The notes under the pieces: generated by a model | The model's input: the letters and a program-made list of their open reading frames with translations, nothing else | Told to the model about the DNA's origin: nothing | Databases searched by the model: none | Position numbers and translations under genes: made by a program | Assembly: GCA_050179685.1 (NCBI GenBank) | Contig: JBFXEW010000006.1 | Location: 124,001-188,000 of the forward strand | Reading direction: 5' to 3' | From: GWE2-40-63 sp050179685 | Lineage (GTDB): Bacteria; Bacteroidota; Bacteroidia; Bacteroidales; SZUA-534 | DNA: 64,000 nt | In this document: one piece after another, positions 51,316 to 61,090 of the stretch | Numbering within the stretch: position 1 is the first letter of the stretch | Layout: each line of letters begins with the position of its first letter

Positions 51316-54300
51316 TTACTCAATGATAAGCTTTTTCATGGAAACTCCACGATCAGTGCTTACTTTGATAACATAAATACCTGTATTGGCGGCTTTTAAA
51401 TCAATCGGGATTATGGCTTCGGCAAGATAATTTTCCGATTGTTTTATTACTGTTTTTCCAGCAAGATCCATTACCTCAATGTTCAGGGCGCCCGTATACT
51501 CTGTGAGTTTCAGGTAAGCCATTCCATTACTTGGGTTTGGATAAAGTGTGAAAAGGGCATTGTTGACTGATTCGTTAATTCCAACCGGATTAACTGAAAT
51601 GTAGTCGCTAAAAGTAATGCCATTTTCCTGAGTGCTGGTTGCTGCTACGAGTTTGACTGAAAACGTACCAGGAGTTGTATAAGTGTAAGTTGGGTTTTGT
51701 TCGTATGAATCAAAAGTTCCATCATTGTTAAAATCCCAGGCCCATGCTGTTGGATTTCCGGTTGACAGGTCGGTAAATTTAACGGTAAGTGGTGCAGTTC
51801 CTTCGGTTACATCGGCGGTAAAGTTAGCAGTAAGGGCATCGGCAGCCGGATAATTATGAGCCTTAGCACCATTTTGGAAGCGTAAGAACGGATAAGTTTC
51901 ATTGCTTAGTTGATCCCAAATGGTGGTAAAATCCCATCCGGTAAACAATCCGGCAGTTAGCATTTCAGCAGTAGTAAGCCCTGTACCGCCATCCGATTCA
52001 GCTTTACCACTGGTTTGAGTGTTCCAATAACAATTGGTAATGTTTGCAGAGTTTGAACCGGCAAAACCTCCTGAAGCGTAGGTGCTTGAGTTTACTTTTC
52101 CAATACTGTAACAGTTTTCAATGGAACTGTTGTTATCGCTGTATCCCACGAATCCTCCAAATATTGAAACGCCATTAGAGCTCGTTATTATACCTGTAGC
52201 ATAACTGTTCGAAATTTCAGATAAAGCATTCCCCCCAATAAAACCGCCAAGTTTTTGTTTTCCACTTACATCAGCTGTGCTGTAACACTGGTCGATTACA
52301 GAATTGGTATAACTTCGACCTATCAGTCCGCCACCTTCTTCTGTTGCACAGCTAACGGTACCTGCAGATAGACAATGGGTATAAGTAGATTCGTTGTTAT
52401 TACCAACCAAACCACCCACATAATATGCTCCACTTACAGTTGCTTCTACTGAACAGTTTGTCATTGTAGTTTGGAAATTATAACCGGCCAAACCTCCAAC
52501 ATTTGCCATATAGTCGCCGCTTGCAGTAACTACCGAACTTACCTGGCAATTTGTTATACTTGCACCAGAACTCCAGCCAACTAGCGCACCGATATAGCTG
52601 TTTCCGGTAATTTGAGCTCCGGTTAAAACCAGATTTTTAATCTCGGCATTTTCAATCTCTCCGAATAACCCCTGATTGTTTACTCCCGGGCGATTTGCGT
52701 AAAGGCCGCTGATGGTGAATCCGTCTCCGTTATAATGCCCGTGGAAATAGTTTCCATATCCTGAACCAATAGGTTCCCAACCTTCGCCGGTATTCCATGG
52801 AGCCACATTTAAATTGATGTTGGCAGTCTGAATAAAATACTTATCGCTGTGGGTATTTCCCAGATATTTTTTCACATTTACCAGATGCTCTACTGTTGCA
52901 ATCTGCCAGGGGTCGGCTTCAGTTCCGGAGCCTCCCGCAAAATCAGACTCGGTTACAACACTTATCGATACGCCATCGAGGTAAACTTTCCACATATTGG
53001 CTTCGCTATAGCATTTCCATCCAAAATGATAACTTCCGGAACTTTCTATAGTCACTTCATACGAAGTACTTATATAATCGGTATTGGTTATTGCTCCCAA
53101 ATCGTGAACAATATTCATCGATTCATCGGGAGAGGAGCCAAAACCTAAGGCAAGTTTTTCCGGAAAAGTGCTTCCTGCAACGGCATATGAAAAGCTAATG
53201 CGGTATTTTTTTCCGGCTTCCATATCAAAACAGGGAGTAAATAACCAGTCGTTTGCAGCGTTGACATCGTTAAAACTATAGCTTGCACAGGTCGTTCCAT
53301 CGAGACCTTTTTCACTGGCAATTCCCCAAAAATCACCATCATTGTTTGCATCCAGATAACTCCAGGCCGATAAATCTTCACTGGTTTCAAAGTTCATGGT
53401 GTAATTGTCAGGACTTAAACAACCGGCTGCTTCATTCACTACTATGTAATCGGTTTTCAGCTCATCATCGGAACCATCGGCATTGTTTACCGTAAGTTTT
53501 ACTGAATAGGTTCCCGCATTGGTATAAGTGAATGATGGGTTTTGTGTAGCGGCATCTTCAGTACCATCGTTGTTAAAATCCCAGCTCCAGCTGGTCGGAT
53601 TTCCGCTTGATGCATCGGTAAACTGAACGGTTAAAGGAACTGTACCTGTAGTAAGGTCAGCTGAAAAAGCAGCTACAGGAGGAGTGGCTCCATTGGAAAT
53701 GCTAATCTCATCCAAACCAATATCATCATCGCCCCAGTCTGAAACAGCTTCAAATTTAATTACACCTTGTGTGCTGGTTAAATCTCCTAAATTAAAGGTT
53801 TGTTTTGCCCAGGTTCCGGAAATAACCAAATCAATAAGTTTGGTTTCATAAGTAGCACCTCCATTGGTTGAAACACTTACCTCTAGCCAGTCGGTTCCCG
53901 ATGGATTAATATAGTAAAAGGAGAGTTCTTTTTCACCCGTTTGAGTTGAGAAATCGACAAAAAGTTCAAGTATTCCTTTTGCTCCGGTACTTGCATTATA
54001 GGAATGGAAACGTGCTGAATTAGCGCTGGAATTAGCGCCTGAAGGACTGTATGCGCCGGAGTCAAAGCTCCATCCTCCAGCGGCTGTTCCGTCATCGAAT
54101 CGACGCCAGGAGTTGTTTCCTGTGGCTGGAGTATTTTTCCAGTAAACAGAAGGAACATCGCGGGTGTCGTCTTTGTCGATCCAAATTCCATCAAAGTTTT
54201 CGTTAAACGGAAGTGAGGCGTATTCCTGCGTGCTGGCTTCCGGCAAAGTGGTAAAACTTACTTCATTTCCATAAGCCGTTCCCTCGCTGTTTGTGGCATA

Positions 54301-56406
54301 AGCCCGCACATAATAAGTGGTATTGGCTGTTAAACCGCTTAAAGTACTGGTAAATTCACTAATTCCGATACCATCACTGGTTTTACTGTTGGCAATGGTG
54401 GGGTTGGCAGCAGTATTCCAGCAAACACCGCGGGCAGTTACTTCTGCTCCGCCGTCGCTGCTTACATTACCACCACTGGTTGCCGTGGTTTGTGCAATAG
54501 CAGAAATGGCTGTAGTGGTTACCGTGGGAATTGTAGCCGTTACTACTAAATCTTGTTCCAGCACTGAACACCCTGCTGTTGTGGCAAACCAAACATTGGC
54601 ATTTTTATCGCCATAAATACTTTTTATATAATTACCAACCAGTGAACTATTATCAACGGTATAATTTTCGAATGCGTTTCCGTTTAAACGGGAAGCTCCT
54701 GAACCAGTACCTATCCATAAATAGCCATTGGCATCTACACCAAGTGCCTCAACAGATGTTGAAGGTAAGCCGTCGGTATATGTTTTGGTAACAAAAGAGG
54801 TTCCATCGAACGAAGTTAATCCACTTGATGAACCAAAATAAACCAAATCGTTAGCAAAGGCTATAGATTCAATATAGTCCGTCGGCAAACCATCAGTGTT
54901 TGTATATATAGTAAAGGTTCCATCAAGCATTTTGGTAACCCCACCACCGGCTATCCATACTTCATTTCCATTAATGGCAATATACGTAGGGGTGTTACTG
55001 GCCAGTCCGTCGGTTTGTGTATAAACCGTAAAGCTGCTGCCATCGTATTTGGCTACTCCTCCGCCCGAAGTGGCAATCCAGATATTTCCAGCGTCATCTC
55101 CTGTAATATAATTGATGTCATTATCGGGCAAACCATCAGTAGTTGTTAAGTTGGTGTAGGTTGTTCCGTCGTATTTTACAATACCCGACGAACTGGTTCC
55201 AATCCATACATCATTGTTTGATGCTACAAATACACTATTAATCCAGTTGCCCGGAAGTTTGTTGTTTTGAGTACATGCAGATTCCCAGTTTGTTCCGTTT
55301 AAAACCGAAGTTCCAAATTGATAAGTTCCAAAGGCTACGAGGCCATTTTGGTTTCCATGAACCGCTAGCAGATAATTACTTATAAGCCCGTCGGCAGTGT
55401 TAATAGAGCTCCAAGCACCACCGTTAAAATTAGAAATACCATATTCTGTACCGAAAACAAGCGAAGTTGCTGACTCTATTAAAATAGTATTTGTTGAATT
55501 ATTGACGAGTCCGTCGGTGGTTGAATAGTTGGTAAAAGTAGTACCATTAAATTTGCTAACACCATTAAAGGTTGCAATCCAAAGATTTCCTGCTTCATCC
55601 AACGCTAAATTTTTTATTCCGTCATCTACCAGATTATCTGATTCGGTATAGCTGGTAAAAGTTGTTCCATCGTATTTAACAAGCCCTGACCAGCCGGTGC
55701 CATTCCAGATGTTATCGGATGCATCAACAGCTAACGAGGTAGTATAGTTGTCAGGTAAACCATCGGTAGTGGTAAGGGTTGTAATTGTTGTTCCATCGTA
55801 TTTTGAAAGGCCGTTGGATCCTGCAATCCAGAGGTTATCACCTGAATCAAAAGCCAGGTCGTATCCTGAACTTGAGGGTAATCCGCTTAAAGAGCTAAAC
55901 CACGAAGTTCCATCAAAATAGCTGACTCCGCTAATGGTTCCTACCCAAATGGTATTATCGGCAGCCTCAATAATGCTTTTTACAGAATTATTGGCTAACC
56001 CCTGTGAGGTAGTATATGTGGTAATAACACCGCCTGATAATTTTGATATGCCACCATATTCAGTTCCTATCCAGATAGTGCCATCAGCAGCTTCGAACAG
56101 AGCACTTATAGTATTCCTGCCCAACCCGTCGGCCGTGGTTAAGGTTGTCCATAGGTCACCATCCTTTATACTCAGGCCTTCATCGGTACCATAATAGTAT
56201 TTATTATCGCTGCTTTTTAAGATTGCATTAATTCTATTATCGATTAAACCGTTGGTACCCGTATTTGTAGTCAAATAGGTAATCCAGCTATTTGCTTTAG
56301 TTGAACCGGAATTTTCGGTTACAATGCTCTTGTCTTGACCAAGTACCACAATAGAGCTGGTAATAAGCCAAATTGCCGTTGTAATTTTGAGTAAGCGTGT
56401 TTTCAT
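51316..56406 (-). CDS. Giant type IX-secreted protein: Reg_prop propeller, PKD, adhesin-like, GLUG and sorting domains
   Basis: This 1696-residue protein has a signal peptide; residues ~30-615 form two-component-regulator-propeller (Reg_prop) blades, recurring as TTADGL...IWIGT...GVAKYDG. Then come an FN3-like domain (~620-720), a cleaved-adhesin/MAM-like domain (~730-905, PFNENFDG), a PKD domain (~912-1000, WSWDFNNDGT), a second adhesin-like domain (~995-1150), GLUG repeats (~1152-1510), a second PKD (~1525-1600) and a T9SS type A sorting domain (FTLYPNPSNGMAYLK ... MKKLIIE). It would be exported through the outer membrane and displayed or released. The propeller normally sits in hybrid two-component sensors, but here there is no kinase or DNA-binding part. 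Confidence 0.9.
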   Translation of the reverse strand: MKTRLLKITTAIWLITSSIVVLGQDKSIVTENSGSTKANSWITYLTTNTGTNGLIDNRINAILKSSDNKYYYGTDEGLSIKDGDLWTTLTTADGLGRNTISALFEAADGTIWIGTEYGGISKLSGGVITTYTTSQGLANNSVKSIIEAADNTIWVGTISGVSYFDGTSWFSSLSGLPSSSGYDLAFDSGDNLWIAGSNGLSKYDGTTITTLTTTDGLPDNYTTSLAVDASDNIWNGTGWSGLVKYDGTTFTSYTESDNLVDDGIKNLALDEAGNLWIATFNGVSKFNGTTFTNYSTTDGLVNNSTNTILIESATSLVFGTEYGISNFNGGAWSSINTADGLISNYLLAVHGNQNGLVAFGTYQFGTSVLNGTNWESACTQNNKLPGNWINSVFVASNNDVWIGTSSSGIVKYDGTTYTNLTTTDGLPDNDINYITGDDAGNIWIATSGGGVAKYDGSSFTVYTQTDGLASNTPTYIAINGNEVWIAGGGVTKMLDGTFTIYTNTDGLPTDYIESIAFANDLVYFGSSSGLTSFDGTSFVTKTYTDGLPSTSVEALGVDANGYLWIGTGSGASRLNGNAFENYTVDNSSLVGNYIKSIYGDKNANVWFATTAGCSVLEQDLVVTATIPTVTTTAISAIAQTTATSGGNVSSDGGAEVTARGVCWNTAANPTIANSKTSDGIGISEFTSTLSGLTANTTYYVRAYATNSEGTAYGNEVSFTTLPEASTQEYASLPFNENFDGIWIDKDDTRDVPSVYWKNTPATGNNSWRRFDDGTAAGGWSFDSGAYSPSGANSSANSARFHSYNASTGAKGILELFVDFSTQTGEKELSFYYINPSGTDWLEVSVSTNGGATYETKLIDLVISGTWAKQTFNLGDLTSTQGVIKFEAVSDWGDDDIGLDEISISNGATPPVAAFSADLTTGTVPLTVQFTDASSGNPTSWSWDFNNDGTEDAATQNPSFTYTNAGTYSVKLTVNNADGSDDELKTDYIVVNEAAGCLSPDNYTMNFETSEDLSAWSYLDANNDGDFWGIASEKGLDGTTCASYSFNDVNAANDWLFTPCFDMEAGKKYRISFSYAVAGSTFPEKLALGFGSSPDESMNIVHDLGAITNTDYISTSYEVTIESSGSYHFGWKCYSEANMWKVYLDGVSISVVTESDFAGGSGTEADPWQIATVEHLVNVKKYLGNTHSDKYFIQTANINLNVAPWNTGEGWEPIGSGYGNYFHGHYNGDGFTISGLYANRPGVNNQGLFGEIENAEIKNLVLTGAQITGNSYIGALVGWSSGASITNCQVSSVVTASGDYMANVGGLAGYNFQTTMTNCSVEATVSGAYYVGGLVGNNNESTYTHCLSAGTVSCATEEGGGLIGRSYTNSVIDQCYSTADVSGKQKLGGFIGGNALSEISNSYATGIITSSNGVSIFGGFVGYSDNNSSIENCYSIGKVNSSTYASGGFAGSNSANITNCYWNTQTSGKAESDGGTGLTTAEMLTAGLFTGWDFTTIWDQLSNETYPFLRFQNGAKAHNYPAADALTANFTADVTEGTAPLTVKFTDLSTGNPTAWAWDFNNDGTFDSYEQNPTYTYTTPGTFSVKLVAATSTQENGITFSDYISVNPVGINESVNNALFTLYPNPSNGMAYLKLTEYTGALNIEVMDLAGKTVIKQSENYLAEAIIPIDLKAANTGIYVIKVSTDRGVSMKKLIIE

Positions 56407-56469
56407 AATATTGCAGTTTTAATTCAACAATTGCCATTTTACTGCAATAAAGGTAGGGATGCGTTAACC

Positions 56470-56502
56470 AAAAACAGGGGCAAACTATTATATGCCCCTG
56501 TT
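56470..56502 (-). terminator. Terminator of the second M28 peptidase gene
   Basis: ACAGGGGCA/TGCCCCTGT (56474-56482 with 56493-56501), a 9-bp stem that on the minus strand leads into TTTTTGG. Confidence 0.8.
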
Positions 56503-56573
56503 GAATTATTATTTGTTGCAAAGCACTGATTATACTTTTACTTTTTCCGGATTATTCCGTAATAGTTGTGTGT

Positions 56574-57821
56574 TTAAAGCCCGGCGTAGCGGTGTAGCAA
56601 CTGGTGTAATTCAAAAAACCGGCTCAAGGGGGTGTTTGCCGGAGTGTCGTTTAGGTTATGGTATTCACGACATTCGGGTCCCCGGGTAAAAACAAACAGT
56701 GAGGGAACTTCTGCTTTATGAAAATAGCAATGGTCGCTGTTGCACGATTCTTTACCAATGCGAATATCAGTAAAGTACTTATATTGTTCATTCAGTTTTT
56801 CCATTTTAGCTGTTAACTCAGGATTGGCTTCTCCATTTATTAAGGCAATACCTTCGCTTCCTGAACCAACCATATCGAGATTGATAAGTGATTTTATTTG
56901 TTTTAAAGGGAACGCCGGGTTCTCAACATACTCCTTGCTGCCAAGCAATCCAGACTCTTCGGCGGCAAAAAGCATAAAGGCAATGCTGTATTTCGGACTG
57001 TTTTCGGGTTGGCTGAAATATTTGGCTAAAGCTAATACCATAGCTGTTCCGCTGGCGTTATCGTTCGCACCCCAAAAAATATTACCGGCGCCCATCAATC
57101 CCAAATGGTCGTAATGTGCAGTAAAAACCACAAAACTATCGGGTACCTGGGCTCCTTTTATATAGGCCAATACATTCTGGGTTTGGTAATTTTTAATGAA
57201 TTTGTTTTCAACAACCAGACTTAGTTCTGCGGGTTTGTCTTTTAACAAGGTATCAATTACATGAAAAACCGGAACATCGGCCAGTTCGTGTGCGTTTGAT
57301 GCCCACCAGTAAACATGTGGTTTTGGGATAAGAATTCCGGCAGCTTTAAAGGGAACTTCGTTTCTGAAATTTGTTTTTTTAAAGGGAGCCACTAGAACTT
57401 TACCGGAGAAATCGATATGTTTTAGGCTATCGAGCAGGGCTGGAAAGGTATCAGCTGCTTCGGGTAAATAAACCAGCGGGAACGTACCGTTTATGCTTTT
57501 GCTGTTGGGCGAAATTACGTAATCGGCCACAGGCTTTAATTCCTCTTTATCGAGAGCCAAATACATTTTACCCGGATAAGTATTCATGGGAAAGCTAAAG
57601 TTTTGATAATAGCCTTTTACCAAGGGTTCAATTCCCAGTTGCTTAAATTCCCGAACAATAAATTGGGCAGCTTTTTTATCACCCTGGTTTACATAGCCTC
57701 TCCCGTGCATCTGAGGGCCGGCCAGGGTATTTATAAGTTGTCGGGCGTAGGCGGTATCCTGCGCCAGAGTTGTTGATAGTGTTACAAAAGCAATAAAAAC
57801 TACAAAGTTAATTCGTATCAT
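56574..57821 (-). CDS. Secreted M28 family metallopeptidase
   Basis: The 415-residue protein has a signal peptide (FVVFIAFVTLSTTLAQ), an N-terminal/PA-like region, and an M28 domain with FTAHYDHLGLMG, GANDNASGTAMVL, FAAEESGLLGS, NLDMVG and REYHNLNDTPA. It is probably an aminopeptidase or glutaminyl-cyclase-like enzyme acting in the periplasm or outside. It is the second M28 protein in 13 kb, without the barrel of the first. A minus-strand terminator-like hairpin lies in its 5' region. Confidence 0.88.
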   Translation of the reverse strand: MIRINFVVFIAFVTLSTTLAQDTAYARQLINTLAGPQMHGRGYVNQGDKKAAQFIVREFKQLGIEPLVKGYYQNFSFPMNTYPGKMYLALDKEELKPVADYVISPNSKSINGTFPLVYLPEAADTFPALLDSLKHIDFSGKVLVAPFKKTNFRNEVPFKAAGILIPKPHVYWWASNAHELADVPVFHVIDTLLKDKPAELSLVVENKFIKNYQTQNVLAYIKGAQVPDSFVVFTAHYDHLGLMGAGNIFWGANDNASGTAMVLALAKYFSQPENSPKYSIAFMLFAAEESGLLGSKEYVENPAFPLKQIKSLINLDMVGSGSEGIALINGEANPELTAKMEKLNEQYKYFTDIRIGKESCNSDHCYFHKAEVPSLFVFTRGPECREYHNLNDTPANTPLSRFFELHQLLHRYAGL

Positions 57822-58144
57822 TGTATATAATGTTAGTTATGGGAGGTAAAAATAAAAAATCCGCACAAATGATCATTGTGCGGACATGGGTTATTAATCA
57901 AGCTGGGCGCTTAACCTTAAAAAAAGTTTATTTCAAACAGTATTTTAGTCCATTCAAAACGCATTACAACACTCGTCAATTTTACGTTTATTTGTATCAG
58001 TTAAAGTTGTTATTTAGCTTGCAAATTGAAACAAATGTAAGGAGCCGCTTTTAAATAGTGATGGTTTTTTTGCGATTTTGTTTATTCGCACCTGTTTGAA
58101 ACGGAAACCATATTTTTTATCGAGAATTCGCAATACAACACGAA
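57822..58144. other. 323-bp intergenic region, divergent promoters
   Basis: It lies between the divergent M28 and DUF1893 genes. It holds a minus-strand terminator hairpin (57852-57884) and AT-rich sequence. A 77-codon plus-strand frame at 57821-58054 has no family resemblance and crosses the hairpin, so I do not call it a gene. Confidence 0.55.
57852..57884 (-). terminator. Terminator-like hairpin upstream of the M28 gene
   Basis: TCCGCACAA/TTGTGCGGA (57860-57868 with 57876-57884), 9 bp with a 7-nt loop, followed on the minus strand by TTTTTTATTTTT. No minus-strand gene is seen before it, so it may be an attenuator in the M28 leader or the end of a small RNA. Confidence 0.7.
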
Positions 58145-58573
58145 ATGGAAGACATACAAAAAGCAAAAGAATTGTTAGCGCAGGGTAATTATACCTTTGT
58201 AATGGTTAAGGGAAACACCATTCACACCTCGCAACTAAAAGGTATAAAACCCATGTACGATGCCGTAACAGCATTCAGTCAACTGGCTAAAGGCGCTTCT
58301 ATAGCTGATAAAGTTATCGGAAAAGCAGCAGCACTTTTGGCCGTGTACGGAGGAGTTAAAAGCATTTTTGCCGAGTTAACTACGCCGGGGGCAATTACTG
58401 TGTGTAATAAATATAATATCCCAATTAGCTTTAAACAGCAGGTTGAGGCCATACAAAACCGCGATAATACCGGCCTTTGTCCCATGGAAAACCTGGCCCG
58501 GCAAACTGATGTTCCTGATGAGTTGCTTAAAAAAGTTGCTCACTTTTTAGCACAAATGGCTGAGAAGAAGTGA
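58145..58573 (+). CDS. DUF1893 protein
   Basis: The 142-residue cytoplasmic protein has the core of the DUF1893 family: LAQGNYTFVMVKGNTIHTS, GASIADKVIGKAAALLAVYG and TGLCPMENLA. These proteins are widespread in anaerobes; the conserved Lys-Ala-Ala and Cys (CPMEN) suggest an enzymatic site, but no function is known. The C-terminal extension includes VPDELLKKVAHFL. Single gene with a promoter-like TATTTTTTATC upstream. Confidence 0.82.
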   Translation: MEDIQKAKELLAQGNYTFVMVKGNTIHTSQLKGIKPMYDAVTAFSQLAKGASIADKVIGKAAALLAVYGGVKSIFAELTTPGAITVCNKYNIPISFKQQVEAIQNRDNTGLCPMENLARQTDVPDELLKKVAHFLAQMAEKK

Positions 58574-58829
58574 ACTGAAAAATAATTTGCTCCCGAAATC
58601 GTTTTCGGACATGCTACAAAACATAAAAAACCGTATTTGAAGCCAAACCAATGCTTAAGCGGTTGCAAAATTATTACAATTGAAGTAATTTGCTAGGCGA
58701 ATCGCGCATCAAGCAGGGCTAAAATGGGTCAGAATATGTTAACGGATATTATAACAAGCTGGCACATTCCCGGGTGGCGGTGGCATAAATCTAAAACAAC
58801 TATGGTGTACTCATCTAAAGCGTTAATTA

Positions 58830-60839
58830 ATGAATAAATTTTTAAATAAACTGGGGGTTCGAACCAAACTCCTCACCAGTTTTGTGTTGCTGGCTTCATT
58901 TGTTCTTGTGTTGGGAGTTACAGCGCTGTTTATTCAGAAAAGAATTAAAGAAAATCAAAACGAAACGCTGGCAGGTATTCATTTGTCGGATGCCTTTTTC
59001 GAAGCCAAATATTTTATGCGTTCCGACATGCATATTTTTACCGAATTAATTAAAACTCCCAATCAGGAACGACTGGATTATTGGTGGGGAGAACATGAGT
59101 TTCAGATACAATTTTTTAACGATCAGCTGAAAAAGATTGAGCAGGAGTTTTATATAAAGGAAAGTTTTGAGAACGACACCCTTCAAAGCCAGGTGCTTGC
59201 GGTGGTTAATTCCATTAAGAAACATTACGAGCAAAAAATGCTCCCTGTATTTAACAAATTCCACACCTTAAAAACGCTTGAGTTCGATTTGAATCGTAAA
59301 AAGCAACAAGGCAATTTAGATAGCCTTATGCAGGCTCAGCTAAATCGGGAATTGGAATTAATGACACAGAATTATCAACTGATGAGCCAGGAAGTAACCG
59401 ATTATGGTTTGTCAATTATTACCCAACTCGATGCCGGAAAAGACCAGGTTCGCCAATTAATAAAAGCCAAAGAAATTGATGGCATAAGGATTTTAGGCCG
59501 GGTTTTTATAATTTTTCTTGGCATCACGGTGCTGGGCGTTCTTTTTTCAATTTTAATTGCAGCTTATACATCACTACTTATAGCACGTCCGGTACGCCGT
59601 ATTTTAGAGCATGTTAATAAATTGCGCAGGGGCGAGCATCCCGATTTAATGGAAATTAAAATGGAGGATGAGTTTGGTACCATTCAAAATGCGCTTAACG
59701 ATTTAACACATTCGCTGGTGCAAACGTCAGTTTTCTCCAACGAAATTGGAAACGGAAATTTTGATGCTGAGTTTAAACCCATGAGCGAAAACGATGTTCT
59801 GGGAAATTCGCTGTTGCAGATGCGCGATAGCCTAAAAACTGCCCGCGATGAGGAAAATAAACGTCGCATCGAGGACGAACGCCGCACCTGGGTTGCCAAT
59901 GGTTTGGCAAAGTTTGGCGATATCATGCGGCAATCGGGCGACGGTTTAAAGGCTTTGGGTTACAACCTGATGTCGAGTCTGACTGATTATCTGGGAGCCG
60001 TTCAGGGAGCACTGTTTGTAGTTAACGACGAGAATCCCGATGATATTTATTACGAACTTATTTCGGCCATTGCCTACGGACGCGATAAATTCATGCAAAA
60101 AGAAATAAAAGTTGGCGAAGGATTGGTTGGCCGCGTGGCTTACGAAGAGAAAACCATCTACATGAAAGAAATTCCTGAAAACTATGTAAAAATTACTTCA
60201 GGACTGGGAACTTCAAATCCGCGAACTATTTTACTGGTGCCGGTTAAGTTGGATGATAAAGTGAACGGAGTTATTGAACTGATTTCGTTCAAAGAAATGG
60301 AGCCTTATCAGATTGAGTTTGTTGAAAAGGTTGGAGAAACCATCGCTTCATTTATTGCATCGATAAAAATAAACGAAAAAACGGCACTGCTACTATCGGA
60401 GTCGCGAAGTAAATCGGAAGAATTATCGGCTCAGGAAGAGGAAATGCGGCAAAACATGGAAGAACTTCAGGCCACGCAGGAAGAAGCAGCCCGCCGCGAA
60501 GAAGAAAGAAACATGCTTTGGGAAGCCTTAGGCAAAATTAATGGTATCATCGAAACCGATTTAAGCGGAACCATTTTGAATGCCAACCAGCACCTGTGTA
60601 AATTAATTGATCGTTCGCTTACCGAACTGAGCGGAAAAAACTACCCTGATTTGTTTCTGACAAACCTGGGCGAAAGTGCGGAAAGCATCTGGAATAAAGT
60701 TGCTGCGGGCCAGACTGTTAATCTAAATATAAACTATGCGCAGGGAGATGAATTCATTGAAATGAAACATCAGCTTACTCTGGTTAATAATACACAGAGA
60801 AAAGGATTAAAAATTTTGATTGTGGTTCAGTCAAACTAA
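58830..60839 (+). CDS. HAMP-GAF-PAS membrane sensor without output domain
   Basis: The 669-residue protein has a first membrane segment at ~14-33, an extracytoplasmic region of ~190 residues rich in helices, a second segment at ~221-245 and HAMP (RPVRRILEHVNKLRRGEHPD). A GAF domain spans ~355-510 (ALFVVNDENPDDIYYELISA, KVGEGLVGRVAYEEKTIYM), then a coiled coil (QEEEMRQNMEELQATQEEAA) and a PAS-like end (GIIETDLSGTILNANQHLCK). No HisKA, HATPase or methyl-accepting domain follows. It has a terminator, and no kinase gene is next to it. Confidence 0.85.
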   Translation: MNKFLNKLGVRTKLLTSFVLLASFVLVLGVTALFIQKRIKENQNETLAGIHLSDAFFEAKYFMRSDMHIFTELIKTPNQERLDYWWGEHEFQIQFFNDQLKKIEQEFYIKESFENDTLQSQVLAVVNSIKKHYEQKMLPVFNKFHTLKTLEFDLNRKKQQGNLDSLMQAQLNRELELMTQNYQLMSQEVTDYGLSIITQLDAGKDQVRQLIKAKEIDGIRILGRVFIIFLGITVLGVLFSILIAAYTSLLIARPVRRILEHVNKLRRGEHPDLMEIKMEDEFGTIQNALNDLTHSLVQTSVFSNEIGNGNFDAEFKPMSENDVLGNSLLQMRDSLKTARDEENKRRIEDERRTWVANGLAKFGDIMRQSGDGLKALGYNLMSSLTDYLGAVQGALFVVNDENPDDIYYELISAIAYGRDKFMQKEIKVGEGLVGRVAYEEKTIYMKEIPENYVKITSGLGTSNPRTILLVPVKLDDKVNGVIELISFKEMEPYQIEFVEKVGETIASFIASIKINEKTALLLSESRSKSEELSAQEEEMRQNMEELQATQEEAARREEERNMLWEALGKINGIIETDLSGTILNANQHLCKLIDRSLTELSGKNYPDLFLTNLGESAESIWNKVAAGQTVNLNINYAQGDEFIEMKHQLTLVNNTQRKGLKILIVVQSN

Positions 60840-60861
60840 ACAGTTGTACAATCAATTTTTG

Positions 60862-60897
60862 AAAAGTAGTGACCGTTGGGTTACTACTTTTTTTTAT
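60862..60897 (+). terminator. Terminator after the HAMP-GAF-PAS gene
   Basis: A 13-bp stem (60862-60874 with 60879-60891, one G-T pair) with a 4-nt loop, then a T-run. Confidence 0.88.
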
Positions 60898-61090
60898 TTA
60901 CCGACCCAGCATCTGCATTCACCGATTTTTGTGTAATTTTTTACCCGAAGCAGTTTATTTTCGCACCGGTTAATAACCATTTGCCCGATAGCTTAGGAAC
61001 AGTCACAAAAGATATTAGGTCAAAAGGGGTAAAAAACCATGAATCCGATGTAATTAACCGTAACAACGAATGCAGAAATTTATTAAAACC

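Noticed and set aside
57821..58054. 77-codon plus-strand ORF
   Set aside because: It begins at the M28 start codon on the opposite strand and crosses a terminator hairpin; no similarity seen.
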